Below are positions 1-8,989 of a stretch of 64,000 nucleotides of DNA, one piece after another. The DNA comes from DATFVA01 sp963832715. GTDB lineage: Bacteria; Bacteroidota; Ignavibacteria; Ignavibacteriales; Ignavibacteriaceae. Under the pieces are notes generated by a model. It ran no database searches. It saw only the letters and a program-made list of their open reading frames with translations, and was not told the DNA's origin. Each line of letters opens with the position of its first letter. The stretch's first letter is position 1. The stretch lies in the NCBI GenBank assembly GCA_963832715.1, contig CAWHVB010000002.1, positions 480,675 to 544,674 of the forward strand. Direction: 5' to 3'. The position numbers were made by a program, and so were the translations under genes.

Positions 1-1166
1 ACATCATACAACCGGGGGATAAGATTTACCAGGGTTGTTTTTCCGCTTCCTGTATATCCCATTACTGCAATAGTTGAGCCTTCCGGAATTTTCAGATTTA
101 TATCCTTAAGCACATAAGGGAGATGTTCACCATACCTGAAAGAAACATTCCGGAACTCTATACCGCCTTTCAGACGGGTGATGTTCTTATCGGTTTCTTC
201 CGTATCGTTAATTTCGTAGGGTTCGTGAAATATCTTATTCAGACGCTTCATACTTGCTTCGCCCTGCTGAACTATATTGACTACCCATCCGAATGCGATC
301 ATCGGCCAGATTAATATTCCCAGGTAGAAAGTAAATGCAGTTAGTTCGCCCAGGTTCATCGATCCTGAAATAATCTTACCGCCTCCGACAAGGATCACTA
401 TAATAAGCGAAAGACCGGTTATAATAAACAGGATGGGCATCAGCATTGCCTGTACTTTTATCATCCGCATATTTTTTTCGAGGTAATCGCGGCTCATTTC
501 TTTAAATGATTCAATCTCACCATTCTCCCGTACGTATGACTTGATAACTCTTATACCTGAAAAATTTTCCTGGGCTTTGGTAGTAAGCTCTGCAAACTTC
601 TCCTGTATTTTTGTGAACCTTTCATGGATCTTCTTCCCTATTTTATATACAAGAAATGAGAGAAGCGGAAGAGGAACCAGGGTATAGATTGTTAATGAAA
701 AGTTAAGTGATATCATCAGGGCTATCACCATAGTAAGTCTTACTGAGGTATCCATTGAGTACATAACTGCGGGTCCGAGAAATGCCCTGACAGCATTCAC
801 ATCATTGGTGGCATGAGCCATTATGTTGCCGGTGGAATTATTCTGGAAGTACCTCAATGGAAGTCTTTGTATATGCGCCCAGAAATCCTCTCTTAAATCG
901 TATTCAATTTCGCGTGAAACGACTATAATAGTCTGCCGTATAAAGAATCTGAAAACGCCGGCGAAAATAGCCGTCAGAACGATTAAGAGTCCATAATTGA
1001 ATAACTGTTCGACCGTAGCATTATGATCAAAAGAGTTAATTGCGTCCTTAAGAAGGAGCGGGATATAGACAGCTCCGATATTCGAGAGTATAATGAAAAC
1101 AATTCCCCACCCCAATTTCCTTTTATACTTCAGAAAATATTTTTTAAGTGTGAATAAATTCTTCAT
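1..1166 (-). CDS. ABC transporter, fused permease/ATPase (3' part outside window)
   Basis: A half-size ABC exporter of the MsbA/LmrA type, with one permease domain and one ATPase domain in a single chain. The gene runs off the left edge. From the ATG at 1166 the visible part is about 388 residues. It opens with MKNLFTLKKYF, then a hydrophobic six-helix permease region (about residues 15-300) and the start of the nucleotide-binding domain. The Walker A motif GYTGSGKTTLVN lies just before the cut, so Walker B, the signature and the H-loop are outside the window. Such proteins usually act as dimers in the inner membrane and export lipids, peptides or drugs. The substrate cannot be read from this part. 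No clear Shine-Dalgarno sequence precedes the start. Confidence 0.9.
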   Translation of the reverse strand, partial: MKNLFTLKKYFLKYKRKLGWGIVFIILSNIGAVYIPLLLKDAINSFDHNATVEQLFNYGLLIVLTAIFAGVFRFFIRQTIIVVSREIEYDLREDFWAHIQRLPLRYFQNNSTGNIMAHATNDVNAVRAFLGPAVMYSMDTSVRLTMVIALMISLNFSLTIYTLVPLPLLSFLVYKIGKKIHERFTKIQEKFAELTTKAQENFSGIRVIKSYVRENGEIESFKEMSRDYLEKNMRMIKVQAMLMPILFIITGLSLIIVILVGGGKIISGSMNLGELTAFTFYLGILIWPMIAFGWVVNIVQQGEASMKRLNKIFHEPYEINDTEETDKNITRLKGGIEFRNVSFRYGEHLPYVLKDINLKIPEGSTIAVMGYTGSGKTTLVNLIPRLYD

Positions 1167-1242
1167 TGGACAATATAATATTTAACCATTACCCTAAAAA
1201 AGGCAAGGTCCGTTTACGTATTTATTTTATTAAGCTCGATTA

Positions 1243-2520
1243 CTAATCTATAATATCAAACCCGGTGTATTTCTGCAATACCAAAGGAACTGTAATTTTC
1301 CCGTCCGCGGTCTGATAATTTTCAAGTATTGAAACCATTAACCTGCTGGTTGCAAGACCCGATCCGTTGAGAGTATGAACAAACTCAGGTTTTTTAGTTG
1401 TTTCAGGTCTGAAGCGGATATTTGCACGCCTTGCCTGAAAATTTTCAAAATTGCTGCAGGATGAGGCCTCAAGCCAGCGGTTTTCAGCAGGCGACCAGGT
1501 CTCGATGTCATAACATTTTGCAGCGGAAAAACTTAAATCCCCTGTACATAATAATAAAATTCTGTAAGGAATCTTTAATGCTTTCAGAATATCTTCCGCA
1601 TCATTTACCAGGTTTTCAAGTTCTTCATAGGAAGAGCCGGGTTTTACCAGCTTAACCATTTCGACTTTATTAAACTGGTGAACCCTAAGGAATCCTTTGG
1701 ATTCCTTTCCGTAGGAACCCGCCTCTCTTCTGAAACAGGCAGAATAACCAACATGCCGTATTGGAAGTTCATTTTCATTGATAATATCATTTCTGTAAAT
1801 ATTGGTAATTGGAACTTCGGCCGTCGGAATTGGATAAAGTTCATCTTTCTCGATCGCATACATATCTTCTTCCATTTTTGGAAGCTGTCCTGTTCCTTTC
1901 ATTGAATCGCGGTTTACAAGAAAAGGAGGGAATACTTCAGTATAATTATGATGCTGCAGATGATAGTCAAGCATAAAATTTATTAATGCTCTTTCAAGAG
2001 TTGCCCCTTTTGCTAAATAAAGGGGAAATCCCGAGCCGGATATTTTTGCACCGCGTTCAAAATCAAGGATCTTTAATTTTTTACCGAGTTCAATATGATC
2101 AAGAACGTTTTCTTTTTTATCGAATGAGAAGCCATCCGGAGCCCATTGCCTGACTTCAATATTATCTTCTGCAGTTTTTCCGACCGGCACAGATTCGTGA
2201 GGCATATTCGGGACGTACATCAGGATGCTGTTTAATTCATTCTCGACTTCACGCAGCTGAGAATCAATTTCTGTAATCTGATCGGATACGAGCTTCATTG
2301 AAGAAAGGAGATCAGAGACATCCTTCCCCTGCTTTTTCAAAACGGGAATCTGTGATGAAACCTGGTTCCTTTCGGATTTTAATTCATCCCCCCGGAGAAT
2401 AAGCTCTCTTCTTCTCTCATCCAGGGTAAGAATTTCATCAACCCTGTCCTTTTCATTTTTATTTCTGATTCCCTGTTTTACTGCTTCAGGATTTTCACGG
2501 ATATATTTTAGATCTAACAT
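1243..2520 (-). CDS. serS: serine--tRNA ligase
   Basis: Class II seryl-tRNA synthetase of 425 residues, normal length for the bacterial enzyme. It charges tRNA-Ser (and tRNA-Sec where present) with serine in the cytoplasm. The N-terminal part, about residues 30-105, is the charged helical arm that binds the long variable arm of tRNA-Ser. The catalytic core follows, with the TAEVPITN serine-binding segment near residue 233, motif 2 (FRREAGSYGKESKG, about 263-276) and motif 3 (NGSGLATSRLMVSILE, about 385-400). The start is the ATG in MLDLKYIREN, the usual SerRS N-terminus. It lies 28 bp downstream of leuS on the same strand, so the two synthetases are probably co-transcribed. No T-box leader is visible. 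Confidence 0.97.
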   Translation of the reverse strand: MLDLKYIRENPEAVKQGIRNKNEKDRVDEILTLDERRRELILRGDELKSERNQVSSQIPVLKKQGKDVSDLLSSMKLVSDQITEIDSQLREVENELNSILMYVPNMPHESVPVGKTAEDNIEVRQWAPDGFSFDKKENVLDHIELGKKLKILDFERGAKISGSGFPLYLAKGATLERALINFMLDYHLQHHNYTEVFPPFLVNRDSMKGTGQLPKMEEDMYAIEKDELYPIPTAEVPITNIYRNDIINENELPIRHVGYSACFRREAGSYGKESKGFLRVHQFNKVEMVKLVKPGSSYEELENLVNDAEDILKALKIPYRILLLCTGDLSFSAAKCYDIETWSPAENRWLEASSCSNFENFQARRANIRFRPETTKKPEFVHTLNGSGLATSRLMVSILENYQTADGKITVPLVLQKYTGFDIID

Positions 2521-2548
2521 TTAATGAATTTCTTTCCGATAATAGTTA

Positions 2549-5016
2549 TTACTTCACAACAATATTGTAGATCTTATTCTTCACATAGATCTCTTTTACA
2601 ATATTTTTTCCTTCTGTATGTCTCGCAACTTTTTCATTAGCCGTCAGGGTCCTTTTTACATCATCCTGTTCACTGTTAAGCGGAACTTCAATGGTGTCTC
2701 TGAGCTTTCCGTTTACCTGCACAGCTATATGCACTGTATCAGCAACAAGCGCCGATTCATCATAGCTGAACCATACAGGATTAACGAATAATGACTTTTC
2801 ATTTCCAAGGATCTGCCAGCATTCCTCTGCAAGATGAGGAGCTACGGGAGCAAGCAGTACTGCAAACCTGCTCAGTGAGTAGAGCTTAATTTCATCGGAA
2901 CACTCACCGATATTCTTAAGCTCATTAATTAATTCCATCAGCGAGGCAATAGCAGTATTAAATCTAAAGCTGCTTATTTCTTCCTCAAACTTCTTGACAG
3001 TCTGGTTCGTCTTCCTGTAGATTGCTTTTTCCTCCTCATTAAGAGAAGTGATATCATATTTTTCCTTTGAGGAAGTCTTACCGGCAAGAGCTGCATATTT
3101 ACTGAATAAATCATACGTTCTCAAAACGAACCGTTCAACTCCCGAAATACCTTTATCGCTCCAGTCACCTCCGAGCTCATAAGGACCCATGAACATCAAA
3201 TACATTCTGAAGACATCGGAACCGTACTGCAAGGTAAATTCATCAGGATTAACTACATTACCCCGCGATTTCGACATCTTCGCACCATTCATTAGTGATT
3301 GTTCCCTGGTGAATAAGATGCTGAAATGGTTCATTGGTATTGGTTAAGCCCAGGTCTCTTAAAAACTTATGTATAAAACGTGCATATAGCAGGTGCATTG
3401 TGGCATGTTCTGCACCGCCAACATACATATCTACGGGAATCCAGTCCTTTGCTTTTTCTTTATCAAAAATTGCATCCTTTATATGCGGATCCAGGTATCT
3501 GAAATAGTACCAGGAAGAGTCAACGAAAGTATCCATTGTATCTGCATCCCGTTTTGCTTCAGAACCGCAGTTCGGACATTTCACATTCATAAAGTCAGAG
3601 TTTGTAGTAAGCGGCGATTCTCCCGAGTGTTTAAATTCAACTTCATAAGGAAGTGTAACAGGCAGATCTTCTTCCGCAACAGGAACAATCCCGCAGTCAG
3701 GGCAATGAATCACAGGAATCGGAGTACCCCAGTAACGCTGGCGGGAAATCAGCCAGTCTCTCAACCGGTAATTTATCTTCCGTTTTCCAAAATTTCTTAG
3801 CTCAAGGTATTCAATTATTCTTCGCTTACCGATTTCGGATTCGAGTCCGTTAAACTCATCCGAGAAAACCATTTCACCTGTTCCAGTATAGGCCTGTTTT
3901 AGCTCATCATCAACGCCGGTACCGGGTTCCAGAATTACCTTTTTTACAGGGAGTGCAAACTTTTTAGCAAATTCAAAATCACGTTCATCATGACCCGGAA
4001 CTGCCATTACACACCCGGTTCCATATGTAAGCAATGCATAATCAGCTATCCAGATCGGGATCTTTTCACTGTCAACCGGGTTAATTGCATAAGCACCGAT
4101 CGGGGTGCCAGTTTTTTCTTTTACAGTTGAAGTTCGTTCAATTTCAGAAAGCAGCTTCACAGATTCCCGGTAAGCGTTTACATCGTCTTTGTATTCGGGT
4201 GCTGTCAGTTTATCAACCAGGGGATGCTCCGGTGCGAGAACAACATAAGTAACACCATACAGGGTATCCGGTCGGGTAGTAAAAACAGTATATAACTTCA
4301 TCGCTGCCGTCAACCTTAAAATCAACTTCGGCCCCTTCACTTTTGCCAATCCAGTTGCGCTGCATCAGTTTGGTTTTCTCAGGCCAGTCAATGGTTTCCA
4401 ATCCCTGGAGAAGCTCTTCTGCATAATCTGTAATCTTAAAAAACCATTGAGTAAGGTTCTTCTGAACCACCACTGCTCCGCACCTCTCGCAAGTTCCATC
4501 AGGCTTAACCTGTTCATTAGCAAGCACAGTCTGATCATTAGGACACCAGTTCACAGGCGCATTTTTCCGGTAAGCCAATCCTTTCTCATAAAGCTTCAAA
4601 AACAGCCATTGATTCCATTTATAATACTCAGGATCGCAGGTCATCAATTCTGCATCCCAGTCATACATGCAGCCCATTTTCTTCAACTGGGTACGAATGT
4701 CGGTAATATTCTGCATCGTACTATCATACGGATGCACGCCCGATTTTATCGCATAGTTTTCTGCCGGAAGTCCGAAAGCATCATATCCAATCGGTTCAAA
4801 GACATTATAACCCGTCAGCTTTTTATATCTTGCCCAGGAATCATTAGGACCATAGTTATACCAGTGCCCGATATGAAGTTTTGCACCGGAAGGGTAGATA
4901 AACATTACGAGGGAGTAAAGCTTATTATCTGTTTTACTTAAATTTGTTCTGGCAACCTTATTCTCTGTCCAGAACTGCTGCCATTTAGACTCTATTTCAG
5001 AAAAGGGGTATCGCAT
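2549..5016 (-). CDS. leuS: leucine--tRNA ligase, reading frame broken by two single-base insertions
   Basis: Leucyl-tRNA synthetase, a class I enzyme with a CP1 editing domain. As given, the frame is split into three overlapping segments. The first (5016 to about 4297) has the HIGH motif (HIGHW, residues 48-52) and zinc-site cysteines (CPND, CERC). The second (about 4295 to 3288) has the TTRPDTLYG editing motif and catalytic-core segments. The third (3286 to 2549) has KMSKS and the anticodon-binding domain. Dropping one base near 4296 (plus-strand C, after codons for SDE) and one at 3287 (plus-strand A, giving NEGAKMSKSRGN) restores an 821-residue protein, a typical length. No conserved block is missing. 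An essential single-copy gene with two clean +1 errors points to sequence error rather than decay, but a true pseudogene with another copy elsewhere cannot be excluded. Confidence 0.93.
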
Positions 5017-5177
5017 TTACACTTTGTGTCGGTTTAAAAATTGACTTCAAATTTACCGAAATCGGGAGGGAATTCAAATATTTTTAGTAAGTCATCACAA
5101 TATGATTTGGTTAACACATTGTAGACATTTTTCTATAAAATGCATATAATAAGGCTCAATAATCCGGGTATTAATCA

Positions 5178-6353
5178 ATGCAGATATCTGTTACAGACCT
5201 TATAGCAATTATCGCAACCCTGCAGTTATTTATCTTTTCTTTTTACCTTTTAAGAATTAAAAAGGGGAACAGGATAAATCAGCTTCTGCTGTCCGCCTTT
5301 CTTTTCAGTAATGCTATGTATTTAATCGGTTATCTTTTGTTTGCATTTTCCGAATACATCCTTCCATCTGGTGCACACTTTTTTTTCATAGGAAATTCGT
5401 TCGGTTTTGTCTTTGGTCCACTTTTATTTCTATATACCCGGTCGCTTACAGACAATAACTTCCGGCTTAAAAAAACAGATTTGCTCCACTTAATTCCTTT
5501 TTTAATCTATAATGTTTTATATGCCATTTATTACCATTTTGAACCTGTTTCAGTTAAAATAGAAATGCTCCAAAGAGGCGCAGTGCTTCCATATTCACTT
5601 GGATTTCAGGTAAATCTCGCGATGAATGTTCAGATACTTATTTATATGGCAGTTACATTGTTCCTTCTGTTTAGCTATAGTAAAAGGATCAAATCTCTTT
5701 ATTCCATGATCCAACACCTGGAGCTCGGCTGGCTGGAACTCGTTCTTTATGCTTTTCTCTTAATGTGGCTGATCGATCTTGCTCACTTTCTTATCCGGAA
5801 TACAAGCGGAATTTCTGCGGAATTATCGGGTTATTTAACTTTTATTTCAATTACAATAAATTTTGTATTTGCAAACCTTGTTATTTATAAAGGACTTAAG
5901 CAGCCGTTTCAATTCTTCGGAGTTGAAAAAGATCTTCCCAAAACCAGGAGCGATAATCAACTGGTTTCTGAAGAAGAGAGCAATATCTACCTGGAAAAAC
6001 TGCTGAATTATATGAGAGAAGAAAAACCTTATCTTACATCCACATTAACTCTTAAAGAACTTTCCGAACGGCTGGAAATAAATCCGAGAGTGTTATCCAG
6101 AATTATAAATGAGAAAAGGAATCAGAATTTCTTTGATTTTATTAACAGTTACAGAATAGATGACGCGAAATTGATCCTCTCAAATCCTGCCAAAAGAAAA
6201 ATGACTGTACTTGAAGTATTATACGGGGTTGGTTTCAATTCGAAATCCGTCTTCAATACAACCTTCAAAAAGTATACAGGAGTTACCCCTACGGAATACA
6301 GGAAACGATATCTCCCCTACCACTCTCATCATGCTGTTCAAAAATCAGCTTAA
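5178..6353 (+). CDS. AraC-family transcriptional regulator with membrane N-terminus
   Basis: A 391-residue protein with a hydrophobic N-terminal half (about residues 5-240, roughly seven predicted membrane segments) and a C-terminal AraC-type double helix-turn-helix domain (about 285-385: LTLKELSERLEINPRVLSRIIN, then VLEVLYGVGFNSKSVFNTTFKKYTGVTPTEYRKR with the conserved second HTH; quoted in parts LTLKELSERL and VGFNSKSVFNTTFKK). This layout is common in Bacteroidota regulators that sense an envelope or lipid signal and bind DNA from the inner membrane. The gene stands alone, divergent from leuS, with the beta-helix gene 120 bp downstream on the same strand. It could regulate that gene, but no operator was identified. 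The ligand is unknown. Confidence 0.9.
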   Translation: MQISVTDLIAIIATLQLFIFSFYLLRIKKGNRINQLLLSAFLFSNAMYLIGYLLFAFSEYILPSGAHFFFIGNSFGFVFGPLLFLYTRSLTDNNFRLKKTDLLHLIPFLIYNVLYAIYYHFEPVSVKIEMLQRGAVLPYSLGFQVNLAMNVQILIYMAVTLFLLFSYSKRIKSLYSMIQHLELGWLELVLYAFLLMWLIDLAHFLIRNTSGISAELSGYLTFISITINFVFANLVIYKGLKQPFQFFGVEKDLPKTRSDNQLVSEEESNIYLEKLLNYMREEKPYLTSTLTLKELSERLEINPRVLSRIINEKRNQNFFDFINSYRIDDAKLILSNPAKRKMTVLEVLYGVGFNSKSVFNTTFKKYTGVTPTEYRKRYLPYHSHHAVQKSA

Positions 6354-6472
6354 TAAACCGTTCATCAGTTTGTCCTGCAGAAAATAGTTCGGAAACATGT
6401 TTCAGGACGATTTTTTTAAAATCCTGATATAGATTGCCTTCAAAATTTTAACATAAAATCACTGGAGGTCAA

Positions 6473-7909
6473 ATGCTTCGCACTATCCTGTTTTATTGTT
6501 TTTTCCTGGGAATTTTGTTCCAGGGTCTTTTTAACGCAGAAGTACTGAACGTTCCTTCTCAGTACAGTTCAATCCAGCAGGCAATAAATTCTGCTCAAAA
6601 TGGCGATACCGTGCTTGTTGCTGAAGGTACATATTTTGAAAACATCAATTTTTCTGGAAAAAACATCGTTGTAGCAAGCGGTTATATTATTGACAAGGAT
6701 CCAATGCATATCTTTAATACGGTGATAAATGGCAGCAGTCCGGTTAGTCCTGATTCTGCAAGCTGTGTAAGAATTGTATCGGGTGAAGACGGTACAGCAG
6801 TTCTCTCAGGTTTTACTTTAACCGGCGGAACAGGAACAAAATGGGTCGATGAGCATGGCGCCGGGGTGTATAGGGAAGGAGGCGGCATAATTATCACTTT
6901 ATCATCTCCGACTATAGAAAATAACCTTATTTTAAGCAATGAAGCAATTGACAGAACTGGGGTTACCAGTGCAGGCGGAGGAGGAATAAGAGCCGGCGAC
7001 TCGAATGCGCATATTTACAATAATATAATTGCAGATAACAAAGGACACTATGGAGCAGGAGTTGTCTGGAATTATGCGACCGGTGAAATGAAGAATAATA
7101 TTATTGTTAATAACAGCGGCGGAGAGGATTTCGGAGGAGGCGGTGTGTGGACATTAGCGTCCGGAGAAACAATAATAGAAAATAACGTGATCGCTTTTAA
7201 TTCTGTTTCAGGAAGCGGAGGAAACAAAGGAAAAGGTGGGGGAATATTAGTCTGGTCAACTTCTATAAAAGCCGAAAATAACATCATCTGGGGGAACACC
7301 CAGACATCCGGCGACCAGATATTTCTTACCGGCAGCGGGAGTGCCGATGTAACTTATAGCGATATAGAGGGAGGTTTTGCAGGTGAAGGCAATATAAATG
7401 AAGATCCGGTTCTTTCAGAAGATATTTATCTGCCCGGGGCAAATACAGGATGTATAGACGGCGGGGATCCGGATCCTGCATTTAATGACCCTGAAGATCC
7501 TGCTAATCCCGGCTTTGCTTTATACCCTGCTCTCGGAACGACCAGGAATGATATGGGAGCTTACGGAGGACCCATGGGCAAGCTGCTTCCGCTGATTGTT
7601 ACAGACATAAAAGAAAAAAGAAACGGTAATAACGTTCCTAAAGGTTTTTATTTATACCAGAATTATCCGAATCCTTTCAACCCGGAAACCACTATAAAAT
7701 TTTCTGTGCCTTCAAAAAGTTATGTTTCGCTTAAGATTTATAATATTCTTGGAAAAGTGGTTGCGGATCTGGTAAACAACGAAAAACAGGAAGGCACTTA
7801 TAGTATTAATTTTAATTCAAATGATTACAAGTTATCTACAGGTGTTTATGTCTGCGAACTTGAGTCGGGTAATTTTTTATCTACAAGGAAACTTTTATTG
7901 CTAAAGTGA
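6473..7909 (+). CDS. secreted right-handed beta-helix protein with type IX sorting domain
   Basis: 478 residues. A signal peptide covers about residues 1-22 (a hydrophobic run ending near NAEV). Residues about 28-310 show the short repeating pattern of a parallel beta-helix (AINSAQNGDTVLVAEGTYFEN, then repeated NNIIxDN/ENNxIxxN units; key repeats NNIIADN, NNIIVNN, NNVIAFN, NNIIWGN). Such folds in secreted proteins often bind or cleave polysaccharides, but no lyase active site was recognised. The last about 80 residues form a Por/type IX sorting domain, with YLYQNYPNPFNPETTIKF at its start and a final GVYVCELESG...KLLLLK strand. The protein is therefore likely exported by Sec, moved across the outer membrane by the type IX system and surface attached or released. 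An ACTGGAGGTC ribosome-binding site supports this start. Confidence 0.9.
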   Translation: MLRTILFYCFFLGILFQGLFNAEVLNVPSQYSSIQQAINSAQNGDTVLVAEGTYFENINFSGKNIVVASGYIIDKDPMHIFNTVINGSSPVSPDSASCVRIVSGEDGTAVLSGFTLTGGTGTKWVDEHGAGVYREGGGIIITLSSPTIENNLILSNEAIDRTGVTSAGGGGIRAGDSNAHIYNNIIADNKGHYGAGVVWNYATGEMKNNIIVNNSGGEDFGGGGVWTLASGETIIENNVIAFNSVSGSGGNKGKGGGILVWSTSIKAENNIIWGNTQTSGDQIFLTGSGSADVTYSDIEGGFAGEGNINEDPVLSEDIYLPGANTGCIDGGDPDPAFNDPEDPANPGFALYPALGTTRNDMGAYGGPMGKLLPLIVTDIKEKRNGNNVPKGFYLYQNYPNPFNPETTIKFSVPSKSYVSLKIYNILGKVVADLVNNEKQEGTYSINFNSNDYKLSTGVYVCELESGNFLSTRKLLLLK

Positions 7910-7937
7910 GTAGATATAATTAAAATTCGGAACTTTT

Positions 7938-8022
7938 AATCACCCGGTAGAATTCTGCTTTCTCTTAAAACGAAAGAATTCTGTAGTGTCCCCCGACAGC
8001 ACACTACCCCGGGTGATTTTTT
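7938..8022 (+). terminator. three-way-junction RNA element with terminal T tract
   Basis: Between the convergent beta-helix and WG-repeat genes the DNA folds into a compact three-way junction. P1 is a perfect 10-bp stem (AATCACCCGG 7938-7947 with CCGGGTGATT 8009-8018). P2 pairs AGAATT 7949-7954 with AATTCT 7977-7982 and, after a 3-nt bulge, CTTTC 7958-7962 with GAAAG 7972-7976. P3 is a perfect 7-bp stem (GTAGTGT 7983-7989 with ACACTAC 8001-8007). The junction linkers are only 1, 0 and 1 nt. P1 runs into six T residues on the plus strand, so it can act as an intrinsic terminator for the beta-helix gene. The extra helices are more than a terminator needs. Confidence 0.65.
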
Positions 8023-8033
8023 AATTTAATCGA

Positions 8034-8771
8034 TCAGTCTTCAAAATATTCTGTGCCGCCGCGATCAATAAAACCCCAGCGGCCGCCGATTTTTACTGAA
8101 ATTAAACCGTTTCTGATTTCACCGATCTTATCATACTTGATGGGAGTTACGCCCTTACCGTTTTTATCTATCAAGCCCCACCAATCGTTTAGTCTGACGT
8201 AAGTAATCCCGTTAAAAAAAGAACCGACATCATCGAAATTTCCAGGAATGACTTTTTCCCCCTTCCTGTTTATGAACCCCCATTTTCCCTTTTCCTTAAT
8301 GGGCAGATAATCTTCTTTCAGCTCGCCGATTTCATCATATCGTATTGGGGCAACGCTCTGGGCAGAAGTATTCAACAGGCCCCATTTATCATTTAACTTA
8401 ACCGGGAATAAACCATCAAGGAAATCGCCAATTTCACTGTATTGTACCGGTATGATTTCCTTCCCGGTTTTATCGATCACACCCCATTTTCCCGAGAAAA
8501 CGATTTTATCATCTTTCTTTTTAATACCAAAGTTCACCCTTGCAAAACCGGTGTGGAAATCTTCAACCTCATCGTATTTTATTGAGGTAATTTCCTTCCC
8601 CGCTGTATCTATAAACCCCCATTTGTCATTTAATTTGACCCGTACAAGATCTTCAATAAATGCACCAACCCGGTCGTATTTAACCGGTATAAGAATTTCT
8701 TTTCTTGAATTGCAGAAGCCCCATTTATCTGCTTTCCGATATGGAATAAGTTCGGGAAGAACATTTTTCAT
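8034..8771 (-). CDS. WG-repeat protein
   Basis: 245 residues made almost entirely of seven WG repeats of about 33 residues, each with the K/R/W-WG-F/V/L-I-D core (KWGF near 16 and 50, KWGV near 93, KWGL near 128, KWGF near 161, WWGL near 195, RWGF near 229) followed by a KYDxVGxF-type segment. The repeats are known as KWG/WG repeats and are expected to form a beta-rich scaffold. No enzymatic residues are evident. There is no signal peptide or membrane segment, so the protein is probably cytoplasmic. A GGAG sequence about 12 bp before the ATG fits this start. It stands alone, convergent with the beta-helix gene. Role unknown. Confidence 0.88.
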   Translation of the reverse strand: MKNVLPELIPYRKADKWGFCNSRKEILIPVKYDRVGAFIEDLVRVKLNDKWGFIDTAGKEITSIKYDEVEDFHTGFARVNFGIKKKDDKIVFSGKWGVIDKTGKEIIPVQYSEIGDFLDGLFPVKLNDKWGLLNTSAQSVAPIRYDEIGELKEDYLPIKEKGKWGFINRKGEKVIPGNFDDVGSFFNGITYVRLNDWWGLIDKNGKGVTPIKYDKIGEIRNGLISVKIGGRWGFIDRGGTEYFED

Positions 8772-8892
8772 TAAACATAATCTCCTGATAAATTTTCAAA
8801 CCAACTCTTCAACTTATACATCAGGCGCTTTTGAATAATAAGTATAAAGAGCCTTCATTTCGGATCAATTTTCACCCTCTTAATTGTACAAA

Positions 8893-8925
8893 ATAAAAAA
8901 CCCCTTAAGTGTGCTGCTTAAGGGG
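8893..8925 (-). terminator. rho-independent terminator downstream of the lipoprotein gene
   Basis: A perfect 9-bp stem, CCCCTTAAG (8901-8909) with CTTAAGGGG (8917-8925), and a 7-nt loop. Read on the minus strand it is followed by a T run (plus-strand A run up to 8900). It lies downstream of the minus-strand lipoprotein gene that ends at 8990. A second hairpin, TATTTGCC (8952-8959) with GGCAAATA (8969-8976), sits between that stop codon and the terminator. Confidence 0.8.
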
Positions 8926-8989
8926 TGTTAGGCCTTTGTTGAGGGAACATATATTTGCCCGAGGGGGAGGCAAATACAAGCCAAAAAAA

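Noticed and set aside
1422..1905. Plus-strand frames opposite serS
   Set aside because: They are antisense to a strongly conserved gene, have no family features and lack ribosome-binding sites.
2549..5016. Three separate genes in the leuS region
   Set aside because: The three frames are consecutive parts of one LeuRS, joined by removal of one base at each break.
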